From Anthostomella pinea (taxonomy: Eukaryota; Ascomycota; Sordariomycetes; Xylariales; Xylariaceae), in the NCBI GenBank assembly GCA_963556695.1, contig CAUWAG010000004.1:1550001-1614000 (forward strand): a stretch of DNA of 64,000 nucleotides, written 5' to 3'. Below the pieces are notes generated by a model that was not told where the DNA came from, ran no database searches, and saw nothing but the letters and a program-made list of their open reading frames with translations. The translations under genes and the position numbers were made by a program. Of the stretch, positions 45,601 to 58,071 are shown piece after piece; within the stretch, counting starts at the first letter, position 1, and each line of letters opens with the position of its first letter.

Positions 45601-46705
45601 AGTGGCCCAATACGTCCAAGGCGTTGACTCCCTGTTAAACGATCATGCTAACCTTAGGTATGTCTCTTATACATTGTCACGGTTGCTTTACAGGTAAGGG
45701 ACCTTAATAAGACCCTCGGACCTATTCTTGTCAAACTGCGTTGCTACAAGACCCAAGCTTGCAAGGGTTGCGCTGTCACTTCCCTGGAACCAGTTGCATT
45801 ATGTTGGGCGATGGTGTAGCATGTACCCCCTCAGACCCAACACTTATACGTATGTAACCTGATCGTGTAGCCCCTTCCTTAACAAATGATCGGAATACCG
45901 GAGAAGAGAATACAACGATACATGTCAGTACATTGATCGTCGCTGTACCTCGAGGCCCTTCTTCATACGGTGACTTCTCGATGGGTGGTTGCACATCAAG
46001 TGGCATATCCTGCAGGGCGAGCAGGACCACGTGAATTAAGCGGGGGTACGCGCGGATCCAAGTAGTTATCCGTTTTGTCAATGGACAATGTATAGCTTCT
46101 CACCTGGAAGAGCCTGCTTTCCAAGCATCCTGTGCGTCACAGAAGGTTCGCATAACTCAAACAAAATCCTAAACGTTTAGGGAGTTGATTGACCTGATGA
46201 TAGCTGTGTTCTTGGTCTGCATCCAACGGTGTCTATCCGCAGTTCACCTCGAGAATAGACACAAGAACACAATTCATACCGTATCAAGATCCAAGGCGGC
46301 TTCATGTCAACATCTTCATAGTACCACGGATTTCCAGCTGAAAAGGGACCCATACAGGCTTTACTTCTCTCCCGCGCTAATCAGCCGGTGTCGGTTGTCT
46401 GGCGAGGAAGGCACTGCCCCAGCGCCATTGCCGCGCAAGTGTTACACGACAGCACTAAATGCAGCTGTACTCCAACTCCCCCCATTTGGGAGCGAGATAC
46501 GGCTTTGCATAAACCACGTAACTCCTCAAAGGCGAGGTCAGGCAGAGATGAGGCTACGGGGATGGAAGTGTTGCGAGCTTTTCTTCCATCTTCAATATTG
46601 CCTCTGCCTGCACAAAGGTACGCCGGGCCATGTCTTAGTGTACTATCCGTTCTCGACAACCACGAGAATAACGACACAAAGGCTCAATACCCGAACAGCC
46701 ACAAC
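42679..46705. other. about 4 kb without a supportable gene
   Basis: Short frames only; the longest, about 45434-45697 and 46185-46705, show no known domain. Contains the inverted repeat at 44515-44778. The stretch near 46640-46705 is the leader of the NLR gene. Confidence 0.4.
44515..44778. repeat. inverted repeat, MITE-like relic
   Basis: The arm 44515-44590 (from CATACAGATGCCGGGGATGG) matches the reverse complement of 44708-44778 with roughly 80 percent identity by eye over about 57 bases and weaker similarity further in. The central spacer is about 120 bases. No protein is encoded and no target duplication was confirmed. Confidence 0.6.
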
Positions 46706-49700
46706 ATGGACCCGTTCGCCGCGATCGGCCTGGCCGGCAACATTGTCGCCTTCGTGGATTTCGGGTACAAGCTAGTCGCCGCTGCAAAATCCATACATAC
46801 GTCGGCCTCCGGCTCCAGTGAGCATAATGAGGACCTTGCTTCCATGACGCGACACTTCAGGAGTGTTGTGGCCGACCTCCAAGGAGCGAATTCTGCTGGA
46901 TCGATGTCCGACGGAGAGGTTGCTTTGCATCAAATCGCCACCGAATGCGACAGCGTCTCCAAAGACATATTGAAGTTCCTGGATGAAGTGAAGACGAAGA
47001 AATCCAACTCGAAGCGTGAGAGTCTTCGAACTGCCTTCCGCGACTGGAGGAAGAAGGATCGTAAAGATGAGCTGGAGTTGAAATTGGATCGCTGCAGGCA
47101 GCAGCTGAACTTACAGATCGCCAGTCTATCAAGGTGAGGGCGCTCAAGATAGCGGCTAGCGAACGTGCAACTGACGAGTCCAGGTCCGAAATGTTGGAAC
47201 GACTCCAGAAGCTGATCCGGCATGGGCAAGCTAGTGAATCTGAGCTCCAGTCCCTCACGAAGAATATGGACTCTTTGCGTCGAGGCAGCCACATCTCAAC
47301 TCTCAGCCAGGAAGCGCTGAAACAGATCAGATCGCTCATTCAGCAGTCCGATGAAGCTGTTCTAGCAGTTCGTCATGCTCGTGTCCTCGACGGACTACGA
47401 TTCGAGTCCATGAATGAGAGATTTGAGGACATTGGGGAAGCACACCAGAAGACGTTTACATGGATTTTTGACGGCAACGACGACGCCCAAGAAAGTGTCA
47501 GCAGAACTTCCCTCATCAGTGAAGATACCGACGTGGATCAGTGCAGTCCGGCGATAATGAATCTGACTCTAGTGGAAATGCCAATCAAGACGATGGCACC
47601 GATAGAAGTTACTCCCCAGCCCAACATCACCAAACCGAAAAGTCGACTTCCAATGTTCCGAATGGCGGGCCTCTATATTCTAGGCAGAGCTCACTTCAGG
47701 AGGACTTCAACATAAGTCCGCCTCTTGAAGAAACATGCGACGATGACGGCGATTCTAATACCGAGTCTGCGGAGATGGAATCGCGTGCGTCCCTTCCAGG
47801 ATCCTATGCAGAATCTTTTTGGGGCTGGGATATGGGTCGCCCTGTAAAGACGGAGTTGGATATATCTTCGGAGTCATCAGAGGACGAGAGATCCATATCA
47901 TCATCGGAGGCTGGGACCCAGGCGCAAACCAACCGCATTGCCTCACAACGTGTGCTTAGACATCTTCCGAAGGCAATGACAGAGGCTCGAGAACAGTTCG
48001 TCAACGGGCTTCGACACGATGCTGGAATTTTCCATATCGCAGGGAAGCTGGGGTCGGGCAAATCAACATTGGTGAAGTTCATCTGCCAACACTACAAAAC
48101 TAAGGATCACTTGCGCGTGTGGGCAGAAGACAATCAGCTGGTGACTGGGAAGTTCTTCTTCTGGAAGCCAGGGTCTGTTTCTCAAAAAACCACCAAAGGG
48201 CTGGTGCGTGGATTGTTGCACTGCCTGCTTTCAAGCTGTCCGGATCTTATCCCTCATGCATTTCCGGTGCCGTGGGAAGCATCTATGTACAGGGAGAAGA
48301 TCCATGTCGAAGACCGCGAATGCGAAGAATGCTTCGAAAGACTCATCGCTGCGAGGCATAATCACGAAAATCATAAGCTTTGTTTCTTCATCGATGGCCT
48401 CGATGAGTTGGAAGGCAACCATGCGGCCTTGGTTCGGAGGTTGTTCAAGTGGACCACCAATGACCAGACTATTAAGATCTGTGTTTCCAGCCGTGAATGG
48501 ACTCTCTTCAACGAAAGCTTCAGCAACTGTCCTCGCTTCCAGCTACACAACATTACCCGGTCTGACATTCAGATATTCGTACATAATCGACTCTGCGAAA
48601 TGGATTTTAGCTGTCTCGAAGCCAAAGGCGGGTGGGTGGTCGCGCTCACTCGACATGTCCGACCTAGAGGAAGATATAACTGAGAATTCAGAAGGGGTTT
48701 TTCTCTGGGTATCTCTGGTTCTTTCACTCATTGAAAGTGGGCTTGTCAACGGTGACCAGATTGCAGATCTGAGAAATATCATCTACTCTCTCCCGACAGA
48801 GCTCCAACCAATGCTCGAACAGCTCCTGAACCTGATCCCCTCCCATAACCGAAAGCTGGCATATGGTATGCTATCGGTGGCATCCATGTGCGCTTCAGAA
48901 GGACTCACCTGCTGTTTGATGCAGTTCTCTTTCCTGGACGAATTTTGCAGAGATAAAAGATTTGCAGATGCTTCGCATTCCGAACTATTAACCCCCATGG
49001 AGACCACATTGAGACTGGCACGAGCTCTCAAGAGGATATATGGCGTAACCGCGGGCTTCCTACAGCTTCGTCCGTATCCCTTAAAGCTTTGGAGTCGAAG
49101 TTGTGACGTCTCCACCGTGCTCGGGGAAGACGTCAAACTCACGCACCGCTCCATTGCTGAGTTCCTCGAAAGTCGCGACTTTAACAAAGCGATGAGGCTT
49201 GAGATGCCTGGGTTCGACCCTCACGACGCCCACTGTCAAACATTCGTCGGCTTGCTCAAACGTATCGATATCCCGAGTCTCTATTTCACCTTAAGCCCCC
49301 AGGGAGAGTATAACTTCAGTGCCCGTAGGCGCAGGAAGCGCATTGATATAGTCCTCGCGAACAGGGCTCCATCCTTCATAAACGATCTGGCTGAATACGT
49401 CTGGTATCTCAGACTCGTCAGCCCCACAGATGATGATGCACGGCTGGGAAGGTTTCTCGAAGGCAGCCACCGCGCACTTGACGGCCTAGAAATCGGCGCA
49501 TCTACCGCTCTCTTTCCAATCGAATTTGGGGCAAATGGCAGGACCGTCATCTTGTGCCCTGTCACAGGGCTGGTGCCCAGACTTGCTGCTGCGATGCACG
49601 CGCATGGGTGCATCATGTTGCTTCGCCAGGAAGACATGAACAACAAGCTCTTGGAAGATTGTGTCAGTTTGTGTATGATGGCATTCACCAAAAGCAATTA

Positions 49701-50459
49701 TGAGGAAGCACCCTTTGGATTTTGGGCATATTGGAGAAGGGGGATGAGGACGTTTGAAGTCCTGTTCGACCGTGGTGGTTCACCGGATGCCCGCCAACCA
49801 CGTCATCGTACGCCCATGTTTCATGTCTATCTCGCAGATGCATGCCGTTCGATTAGGACTCTAGCGTCAATTTCGTTCATGCGGTATCACGGAGCGAACC
49901 CGAGGCTTAGCATCCAACTCAGCGATTCAAAGTACCTCGCGAGCGATTCCCAAAGCCGATTTACAAAGCATGCTTCAGATCGCAGCGGCCAGGAAATGAG
50001 TCACAGCAGCGCGTGTCAACAACCACGCAGAAGAGTATAGACCATGAACATTACAGTCCATGGGAGAACGAGCTATCATCAACTGAAATTCTCTTCCAGC
50101 ATTCGGCGCCTGAACATATCCTCTTTTGTGCAACTTCAGAGATGCGCGGCCTCATCGCTCGTCACGGTCGAGATATTGATCTAAGAAGCTTGGTGGCGAT
50201 TTGGTTTCCGGCCCAATGCGACGTGTTGCAACAAGTCATCGGCCGGATTATCTCCATGGGCTATCCCCTCAACAGCGCTCATCGCAAGTAGCTACAGTCC
50301 GAGTCTGGACAGTTGCTCCGTCCGTTCTTTGATCCAGACTGCCCTAACTTCATTGGCTGGTATCGCGCTAAAGAAGAATGGCCTCTTCGTAGGATGGGTT
50401 TAATGGCGCTGGGAAGCGAAATGCGAAACCTCCGAAAGGTAAAAGACGAGGATAGTTAA
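46706..50459 (+). pseudogene. decayed NACHT-type NLR (STAND) gene
   Basis: ATG at 46706 opens MDPFAAIGLAGNIVAFVDFGYKLV, the fungal N-terminal domain typical of STAND/NLR proteins. Intron 47134-47183 joins cleanly in phase 2. After a Ser/Asp-rich linker a NACHT domain follows, with Walker A GKLGSGKST at 48042-48068 and Walker B LCFFIDGLDELEG near 48377-48415, then a winged-helix-like region and a long helical C-terminus. Lesions: a frame jump near 47535-47545 that only a 32-base intron could explain; a frameshift at 48629-48640 where GGGT is tandemly duplicated; another frame change near 50010; and an in-frame TAG at 50289-50291 followed by 55 more open codons to TAA at 50457. Intact relatives act in fungal heterokaryon incompatibility and immunity-like signalling. 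This copy is probably dead unless the lesions are sequence errors. Confidence 0.75.
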
Positions 50460-52330
50460 GAGGACGAACCCCCCGCCTCGGAATCAAAGTTCTCTACGGA
50501 CTAGTACCAGCTCTTGTCCCAGCGGACTGCCGAGGGCTTTATTCTGTCAATATATGAACCCCCATCATCTTCAAAACTTCCGTCGTTCCGGATAACCCCT
50601 TTGAACGACACCTTCGTTGACGAAGAGACTGTGCCACTTGTTGGCAATTCTGGCGAAGCATCCCACCGAGCACCAATCGCACAGCCGGGACCTCCGAACT
50701 CAGAATCAGTCCTCCTACTTGGTTTGAGTAATTCCCGACGTTTCATCTGTTCTCGGGTTTCCGGTAGAAGAAGACATCTTTCCGGTCACCGTCTTCTTTC
50801 GCAAAGTCCTCAAGATTGCCATCTTGGTTGATGCCATGTTCCAGGCACAGCTGCTGCCAGAACTCACTTCCAACTGCCTAGAGGTCAGCGACTGCGCTGT
50901 CGCTTCGCAGCGCATCGATAACTGCGTGGAGGTTGAACTGACTGCTGTTGCCGCATTGGCCCGCCTGGATTGTGATGATTTCCCTGGACCGTATTAGAAA
51001 GCTGAATGTTCCTACCAGGCAATGCCTCTGAACAGGGCAGGCCTACCTGGGCATTCTTGCGACATCTGTTGGCTCATGGCAGACTTCGCAGCAGTGGAAG
51101 CCTCCGATGTCGACGCCCCGCAAGAGCTGTTTGGGAGCTCGCGCCCGATACTACCTATACCTACAGTACCTCACTTCAAGTTCAGATGGCTTCTCCATCT
51201 ACCATCAACTCACAATACTAACCTCCACACAATGGCTGGTACTCTGGAGAAGGATCCGTTCGAGGAACTGCCCCCGTACGACGCAGACAATGACAGCACC
51301 GCCGCCTTCGCCGCCGCCAGAGGCACAGCCAACTCGGACGGCGAGGATGGCCACACAGTCACGAGGAACCAACGAAACGTGTTTGATTACATGTCATACT
51401 GCTGGTATAAACAAGGGATATATGGATGAAGTTATGTCATGCGACCAAGAGCTCTTTGCGCAGCTGAGCTGTGGGCGAACCCAATCCGCCTACTTCGTCT
51501 GGGTGAGGTTCTCTTCCAGTAGGTGGATCGCATTCTCGGTAGGACATAGCTACTGCGGGGAGGGCACGGAGGCTCCAAACGCCTGATGGATACGAGGGGA
51601 AGAAGAAGGAACACGGATCAAGCAGGGAAGACGGAGATATGATGGGTTTCGACTTGCCAGTGTTTAGCGCAGCAGTAGTCGCTGCGGCCGATAAGTCAAG
51701 CAGACATGTCGATATGGCGTCGACGGACAAACCACTGCTCAGAAAAACCCACGGAAGGCAGCGATATTTGGATTGGAGGATTTCGCTGTATTTCTTGAGA
51801 GCTCATGGCTAGAACGTCATCTTTGGTCAATGAACGCAGTACAATTTGGCTTGCTGCATCCTACTGTAACGACACACCCGCCAGAGCACCACATTGCAAT
51901 GTTTATGATCAAAGCTTATGCTCACTTATATCACATCTCGAAGGCTGGTAGAGTGTTCGAATCCCTTCTACCACGCGCAATACACACATGCTCTCTTGAA
52001 GACAAACACGAACGCGCAGGGACCCAAGCAAACACATCCGCCCGTGGGTAAACATGCATTAATAATCCAGTGTAATTTTGGAATGTCGCGTGTTCAAGGT
52101 TCATACTTGTACACAACCCATTCTTCCGCCCCAGTAGTAACGTAAACAGAACAACAGCCCATCAGCTCGAACCACGAACTTACAGACCCCATCCCAGCAC
52201 AAAGACCGAGCAATAATTCCCGAAGAGACGCTGGAGGGAGTATATTCAATCAGAGCCTAACGTTATCTACACTAAACAAGTTCCACGCGCCGAGCAAACG
52301 GTACGCATCTGGCAGCACCTCAAACAGCCA
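50460..52330. other. intergenic, one weak candidate frame
   Basis: A 65-codon frame at 51232-51429 (starting MAGTLEKDPFEELPPYD, acidic) follows a leader-like stretch and could be the first exon of a small gene, but no acceptor chain was convincing. A B-box-like GTTCGAATC lies at 51955-51963. Otherwise nothing seen. Confidence 0.35.
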
Positions 52331-54667
52331 TTACTTGCCTCTTCCCCGCCCACGTCCACGTCCCCCCCGAAACCCACCCCGACCGCCCCGGCCGCCCCTA
52401 CTGCCCGAGGCAGGGCCACCACCAGCACCGAAGGACTGTGGGCGCGGAGGCAGCGACCCCGGCGGCGCAGACGTCAATGGTCGCTGGAAGCCGCTGCCGC
52501 TGCTGCCGTTTCTGAGCGGCGGAGGGGGACCAGGGGGCAAGGGCGGCCTCCACAATGATGACGACGATGACGCACCGTTCGCCTGCCCGTACGAGGACCG
52601 ACCGAGATCGCGCGGCGGCGCCGGCGGCGGGGAGAAATCGCGCTCGTTCTGGCGTCGGCGGCTCTGGTCGCTGGCGCGGCCGCGTCGCGCACCGTTGCCA
52701 TTGCCGTTGCCATTGCGACCGCGGGGCGCACCACCGCCGATGTTGCTCGCTATCCGGATCTCGCCGCGCGCCTTGGGCTTGTGGATGGGCGCGTGGATCA
52801 GGTCCTCGTCCGAGTCGTCGCTGGAGATGTAGTACGTGTGCGTCTTGCGCGTCGCGCGTCCGCGGATGTGGAAATCGGGGGGCGCCGAGGAGCCGCCGTT
52901 CAACAGTGCGTTCGGGTCGACGTCGGTCCAGGCCATGGCCACTGCGGTGCTCGCCGGATCGACGTAGAGATCACGGTTCGCCTGGGACCAGGTCGTTGGA
53001 CCCGACACGTCGTCGCCTCTGCCTGGCAGCGCACACTCTGGTCCGTAGTGGTTCTGGCCGCCGCAGGTGTAGCAGAACGCCGGGATGTTCTTGACTTTCT
53101 TCCTTTCTTGCTCTGATGGAGTATAGCTTCTCCATATCTCGGGGCAGAGACTGTCCGGATGAGATGCAGAGCAGAAGGCACACCCGCCTCGCTCGTCATG
53201 AGCCAGGGCGAGCTTTTCCTCGCAGGTCTCAATGCCATGACCGACCTGACGGCACTTTGTGCATCTCCGTCGTGTCGGGCAGCCGAAAGAATTGTGGCTC
53301 TTGCTGCCACAGAACCGGCAACTCTGTTGGGGGCACTCCAGCGCGCGATGACCGATCCCAGAGCAGGATATGCAGTATTGTGAAGGGTCGTCCGCGCTGG
53401 GGAAGTATTTCTGCTGTTGCCGCAGTTCCTCCTCATCATTTGGCCCAAGAGTAACATCGTGTCCATCTCCGTTAGCCATGGCTTGGTCCTCTGCCTCCGG
53501 TTCCTGAGGTTCATATGATGCCTTGAGTTGACTTCGTGCTCCCGATATGATGCGCTCGACATCGCGCTTGTTCAACGAGGCCATGACCTCTTGAGCAGCT
53601 ATCCTGGCACTGGCAATTTGCTTCTTGGTTCCTTGCAAGAGACCCATCTTACGGGTGATGTAGAGTTCCCATCCCGTGCGCACAACTTTGTCGGTTACAC
53701 GATCGCTATCGTCAAAGTTGGCCTGAAGCAGCAACGTGATCCAGGGTTGAACCCTCCCGACCCAGAAAGCAGCCTCGCTGGCGGCACCATTAGTACTTGT
53801 GTCAACTCTCAGAGAAGTCGCGGTGGGAAAGTTCCAGGTTTTCTTGCTGGCATCGAAGGTCGAAATGGGCTCGTGGGACCGTTTCGGATCTTTGCGGGAT
53901 TTCTTCTTCTTCGTCTCTTGACTGAGAGTGCTACTTTCGCCTTGGTTGTCGCTGGAGTCCTGGGTTGTCTCTTTTGCGTGGTCTTCGTTGTCGGAAGACG
54001 CAGAGGAATGTAGCGTAGAAGCTTTCGTGATCATTACCGGGGGTTTATCCGGCAATAGCGTAGCAGGTCCTTTTCCAAATGAAGTGCGCGACCCCAGACC
54101 GATGCCACGATTAAAACCACCATGCGGCGCGGGTTTTTGGTCCTTGGCATCTTTCTGAATTGACGCCGCAGATCCCTGGGGCTCCTGAAGCTCCTCAGGC
54201 GCAGGGTCTCCAAGCTCCTTCGGTGCCTCTAGATCTCTGGGCTCTCCAGTCTCACCAAGTGCTTCAGTGTTCCTAGTTTCTCCCGATGCCTCAGGATCTA
54301 GCACGGCACTGTCAATTTCGCCATCTTCTGAGACTTCTTGCGGTGCCTCGTGCATAACACTGTCGTGCGTTTGCGGCTGAGGACGAGCATGCGGCTCGAC
54401 AGGATTCTCAGGTAGATCCGACTCTACTATCTCGCCGTCGTCCAAACCTTCTGATTCGCTACCGCTGCCATCGTGTTCTGTCTTTCGTTTCTTGGACGAT
54501 GGGCTTGATTTGGCATCCTGGTCATCTTCTTCACCATCCGATGTCAAGCCCTTGAGTTCTTCGGCGTAATCGGGCGGCCGCTTCAGAGAAGAGGGGATCG
54601 GATTGGCGACAGCATCCGATGCTTGCTGGTCCGTGGCGGGACCAGGGACGACAGATGTCTGATCCAT
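52331..54667 (-). CDS. zinc-knuckle protein, Air1/Air2-like (TRAMP complex)
   Basis: Single exon of 778 residues from ATG 54667. The N-terminal 260 residues are acidic and disordered; a short ordered region at about 300-375 may form helices. Five CCHC zinc knuckles follow near residues 432-445, 450-463, 469-482, 496-508 and 532-545; four have C-x2-C-x4-H-x4-C and the fourth C-x2-C-x3-H-x4-C. The C-terminus is Pro-rich and ends in an RGG/GRGRG tail that can bind RNA. Five consecutive knuckles is the arrangement of yeast Air1/Air2, RNA-binding subunits of the nuclear TRAMP polyadenylation complex that hands RNA to the exosome. The RGG tail and great length are common in filamentous-fungal versions. 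Other zinc-knuckle proteins remain possible. Confidence 0.85.
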   Translation of the reverse strand: MDQTSVVPGPATDQQASDAVANPIPSSLKRPPDYAEELKGLTSDGEEDDQDAKSSPSSKKRKTEHDGSGSESEGLDDGEIVESDLPENPVEPHARPQPQTHDSVMHEAPQEVSEDGEIDSAVLDPEASGETRNTEALGETGEPRDLEAPKELGDPAPEELQEPQGSAASIQKDAKDQKPAPHGGFNRGIGLGSRTSFGKGPATLLPDKPPVMITKASTLHSSASSDNEDHAKETTQDSSDNQGESSTLSQETKKKKSRKDPKRSHEPISTFDASKKTWNFPTATSLRVDTSTNGAASEAAFWVGRVQPWITLLLQANFDDSDRVTDKVVRTGWELYITRKMGLLQGTKKQIASARIAAQEVMASLNKRDVERIISGARSQLKASYEPQEPEAEDQAMANGDGHDVTLGPNDEEELRQQQKYFPSADDPSQYCISCSGIGHRALECPQQSCRFCGSKSHNSFGCPTRRRCTKCRQVGHGIETCEEKLALAHDERGGCAFCSASHPDSLCPEIWRSYTPSEQERKKVKNIPAFCYTCGGQNHYGPECALPGRGDDVSGPTTWSQANRDLYVDPASTAVAMAWTDVDPNALLNGGSSAPPDFHIRGRATRKTHTYYISSDDSDEDLIHAPIHKPKARGEIRIASNIGGGAPRGRNGNGNGNGARRGRASDQSRRRQNERDFSPPPAPPRDLGRSSYGQANGASSSSSLWRPPLPPGPPPPLRNGSSGSGFQRPLTSAPPGSLPPRPQSFGAGGGPASGSRGGRGGRGGFRGGRGRGRGRGK

Positions 54668-56317
54668 GAGATTGACCGAATTGCAAGGTCAACGTGGTCG
54701 GGCGCTCTCTGGTGTTGATGCTAGGTAACCAAAAATTCATGCGAGCATGTGTGTCTCGGAAATGAGATAGACTGCCGCATTAAGTTTTGTTTACCAGCAG
54801 GCTTCAGATGAAGTCAGAGTGAGATCGGGTTTTCCCTCTACTCCTGCTGCAGGGAAATTGAGATGCGTCCCCGTCCCCGTCACTGCTGCAGTTGTGAAAA
54901 TGATTTGCAGGCACTGCGACGCAAGTAGGTACGAAGGTTGTGAGTATTGGCGTCGTCTTGGCTACACGGCAGCTGCAATGTTGGCCAAATCTGTGTGATG
55001 AGAATCCGATATCAATCATCGAATTGCGGCTCCACTAAAGATTTTCCTGGTCTCATCTTTGCCATTTGGGGCCACAGCCACAGCCACAGCCACAGAGGCC
55101 ATCGGCATCTACATGCCAAGCCATTCAATACAAGCTAAGATATGATTGCTGACATAAGTCCGAACGCTGTCGGGACGTCTGCGGCAGAATAGGGACTTTT
55201 CAATTGTCTCAGGTGTTTCGTTCACTCCCAACCACTGTCCGGTGTGTGTATTATCATGAACATCGCGAACATTCATTGTTCATGTGATGTTGATTTGGTA
55301 GAATCAGCAGATAATAACGTGCACAATTCATGAGACATCGCAGAGGGCCGTCCACTCCATGAAGCATCCTCAGACTATTCTTGTATCGTGCAGCCCTTCT
55401 CTTTCCTCAATGGCTGTACAGACGGGATGCATATGGCAAAGGTCAGGGAAGGGAGGAACCCTAATCCCTAAGCATTCCGAAATGGCTATCGATGGGATCA
55501 GGGTGGTATTGAAATCACGAGCCACGCATGGAGAGGAGACCAGACATGGAATGAAGGCTTCCATTGTGAAGGCTTGAGCTGAGCTGCCCAGGTGAGCACT
55601 GGCAGAACTGGACAGTTAGACGGTGGAAGCTCAACATTTCCAACCGCCGAGGCTCCGACTTCTCCGCGCCAAATTAGGGGAATTGCAGCGGACCCCTTGC
55701 CCCCCGAGCCCCTGTATGCGCACTGTCTTACCTGCAGCTGTCAGCCAAGCCTGCCCGGTCACGCCGGCCTGTCGGAGCCCGTCGCGGCCCATCCCAGCCG
55801 GACACAGCCTGGTGCCAGCTGCCGACATCTCAGCCTGCTGCAACTTCAATTTCCTGAGTGTTCTTTCATCTTCACGACCTTCCAGCATCGTCGAGTTCCA
55901 GTCACTCACGCCTTGTACAGCTCTTCCTCTTGTCACCGCCAGCCCGCCTCTAACTCTTCGAAATAAAAGTTCCCAATCTCGCTGACACGCCGCGATTCGA
56001 CGTGCGCCCTTGCCGACATTCATGACCCCTCCTTAGTTCTGTACTATTGCAGCATCGCTAGCTTTTCCCTTTTCCCTTTCCTTTTCCCTCCAGGCTCGCC
56101 AGGGTCTTGTTGTATTCTTTAGGATACCCCTACGCACATTTAATATTCTGCTGCCAGAGTACTACCCCAGTACTGCGATCCGAGCGACCGGCAACCCCAA
56201 ACCACAGACCTCCGCCAACTGTCGTGATAGTGACCGCGACCCCAGCACGTGCTGCTCCCGTAACTTTCGCTGCACCAGCCGTCAGACCAGCCAACCCGAA
56301 CCGCATCCGACACCTGC
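54668..56317. other. intergenic, Orm1 promoter and leader side
   Basis: No gene supported. A CCACAG hexamer repeat lies at 55072-55096. From about 55600 the sequence is C-rich and likely forms the promoter and long leader of the Orm1 gene. Confidence 0.4.
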
Positions 56318-56335
56318 ATGACCGTCACGGCATGA
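56318..56335 (+). promoter_or_regulatory. five-codon upstream ORF overlapping the Orm1 start
   Basis: ATG ACC GTC ACG GCA TGA starts at 56318. Its stop TGA (56333-56335) overlaps the main ATG (56332-56334) as ATGA. The first five codons of the main frame begin with the same ATG ACC GTC AC sequence, suggesting a local 14-base duplication. A terminating ribosome would sit on the main start codon. Confidence 0.6.
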
Positions 56336-57223
56336 CCGTCACCTCCGAAAAACGAGCCTCGCCTGCGACTACCCCCCTCAATACCGCCAAAGTGTCTTCC
56401 CCAATCCTCCTCCCGCGAACCGTCTCGTACGACGCTGGTACCAACCCTCCCAGAGGTGGTAATAATACCTACCTCAACATGGTCGATACGAAGTCCAGTA
56501 GGAGAAGGAGGTCTAGTAGCATCCTCCAGATCTATCAGGAACCACAAGAGCCTCTAGAGCAGCTGAGCGACCAGTCTGCTCTTCCGAATCTCAATGCGAA
56601 CTGGGTCAACGCCAAAGGTACGTTGCCATCCCAGCCCTGTGCCGGCTTGCTGGCCTCTTTGCCCTGCCCGCCCTTCCGCCCTTCCGCCCATCGAGAGCTT
56701 GCATTAATAAGACTGGACGATTGCTAATGCGCTTTGCGCGATTATAGGGGCGTGGACCATCCACATTGTCCTAATTCTCGCCCTCAAGATCCTCTGGGAC
56801 GTCATACCCGGCGTCTCCCAAGAAACCTCGTGGACGTTGACGAATATCTCGTACATGTTCGGCTCGTATATCATGTTCCACTGGGTCCGTGGCGTTCCAT
56901 TTGACTTCAACAGTGGAGCCTACGACAACTTGAACATGTGGGAGCAGATCGACGATGGCGCGCAGTACACTCCGGCCAAGAAATTCTTACTCAGTGTGCC
57001 CATCGTGCTGTTCCTCCTGAGTACGCATTATACCCATTACGACCTGACCTACTTCACCATCAACTTTCTGGCGGTCCTAGGAGTAGTCATACCGAAATTA
57101 CCCTTTGTACGTTTTCCTGCCGATAACCAACTTTCTGGTTTCATATCGTGGCCAGACTGACTGACAAACTTACAGAGCCACCGAATGAGGGTGGGTCTGT
57201 TTTCTGGCGTGCCGGAGGACTAA
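56332..57223 (+). CDS. ORM1: ORMDL family sphingolipid regulator, Orm1/Orm2 homologue
   Basis: Exons 56332-56617, 56748-57106 and 57176-57223 join to 230 residues. The region from NLNANWVNAKGAWTIH to the end is the highly conserved ORMDL domain, with SQETSWTLTNISYMFGSY, FHWVRGVPFDFNSGAYDN, WEQIDDGAQYTPAKKFLLS and LLSTHYTHYDLTYFTINFLA all recognisable, and about four hydrophobic helices. It is an ER membrane protein that inhibits serine palmitoyltransferase, the first step of sphingolipid synthesis. The N-terminal extension carries RRRRSSSI (Ser 61-63), the equivalent of the yeast Orm serines phosphorylated by Ypk1 to relieve inhibition. Donors are GTACGT at both introns. The gene is intact and probably single-copy. 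Confidence 0.96.
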
Positions 57224-58071
57224 GAAGACGGCAGCCGCTCGGCACTATGGTAACGACCTTTGGACGGGGCTACAAGAACCGCGGGAAGTATGAGAGTTGC
57301 TAAAGTGCGGTACATAAGAGCAGGCCATCAGTGGTGTATGCTGGTGAATCGGGCGCGTTCGATTAGGGGAATACAGGCAGTCAGGAAAACAAATGCGCCA
57401 TATTTCAGGACTCATCTAACACGTCGCCTCCGCTATTCCAATTCCCAATTGCCTGGCAAATACTCTCGAAAACAGACCCACCCTCATTCGGTGACTTCTA
57501 TCGTCATGTCGATTTTGCGCCTCCTTGTCAGACTAGACGTGCTGGGGCTGGTCTTCAAGACCTTGGGCTAGTCTACGCCTCGTGTTACCTATCACCTCGC
57601 TTTCAAGGAGACCGATCAAGGGACGCCAACCGCCCGGAACCCGTGCATCAGTCTCGATGGTCTATCTTCTCGGTCCGAGGAGAGAGTTCCCATTGGATGC
57701 TTGCTAGCGTATCACAGGTCAAAATGTTGTTCAACACCATGAGTTCGAAAGCTATCGCAATTAGCAGGGCCTTAGATCCTCCTTACCATTCCTCACCATT
57801 CAATTGACTTTCGCCGGTCCAATACTCAATCCAGTTGCTGTCCGGCCATTGGCTAGCAAATCAAAACAAGCCCATTGATGTTGAGGTTTACACCGTGGTG
57901 AATATTACTCAGTCCTAGTCATGAGTTTCGGTATATATAATGCTCCAGCCGGCCCTTGGAGGTGAATCTGTTCTTCTCCTCATCATTGAGTTCACTTCCA
58001 CACAAACTGTCTCTCGTTACTCCAACTAGAGCCTGCAACACTCGTTCATTGGGACATCGTGACTCCTCAAG
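57224..58071. other. intergenic, no gene seen
   Basis: 3' flank of Orm1 and the promoter of the next gene. A TATATAA sequence lies at about 57934-57940, 130 bases before the start codon. Confidence 0.4.

Noticed and set aside
47520..47575. A 32-base intron rescuing the NLR frame
   Set aside because: Shorter than any other intron in the window, and its only branch-like site is too close to the acceptor; a frameshift is simpler.
51944..51980. A second tRNA or Pol III gene around GTTCGAATC
   Set aside because: Only a B-box-like string and a short hairpin; no A box, no matching acceptor stem, no anticodon arm.
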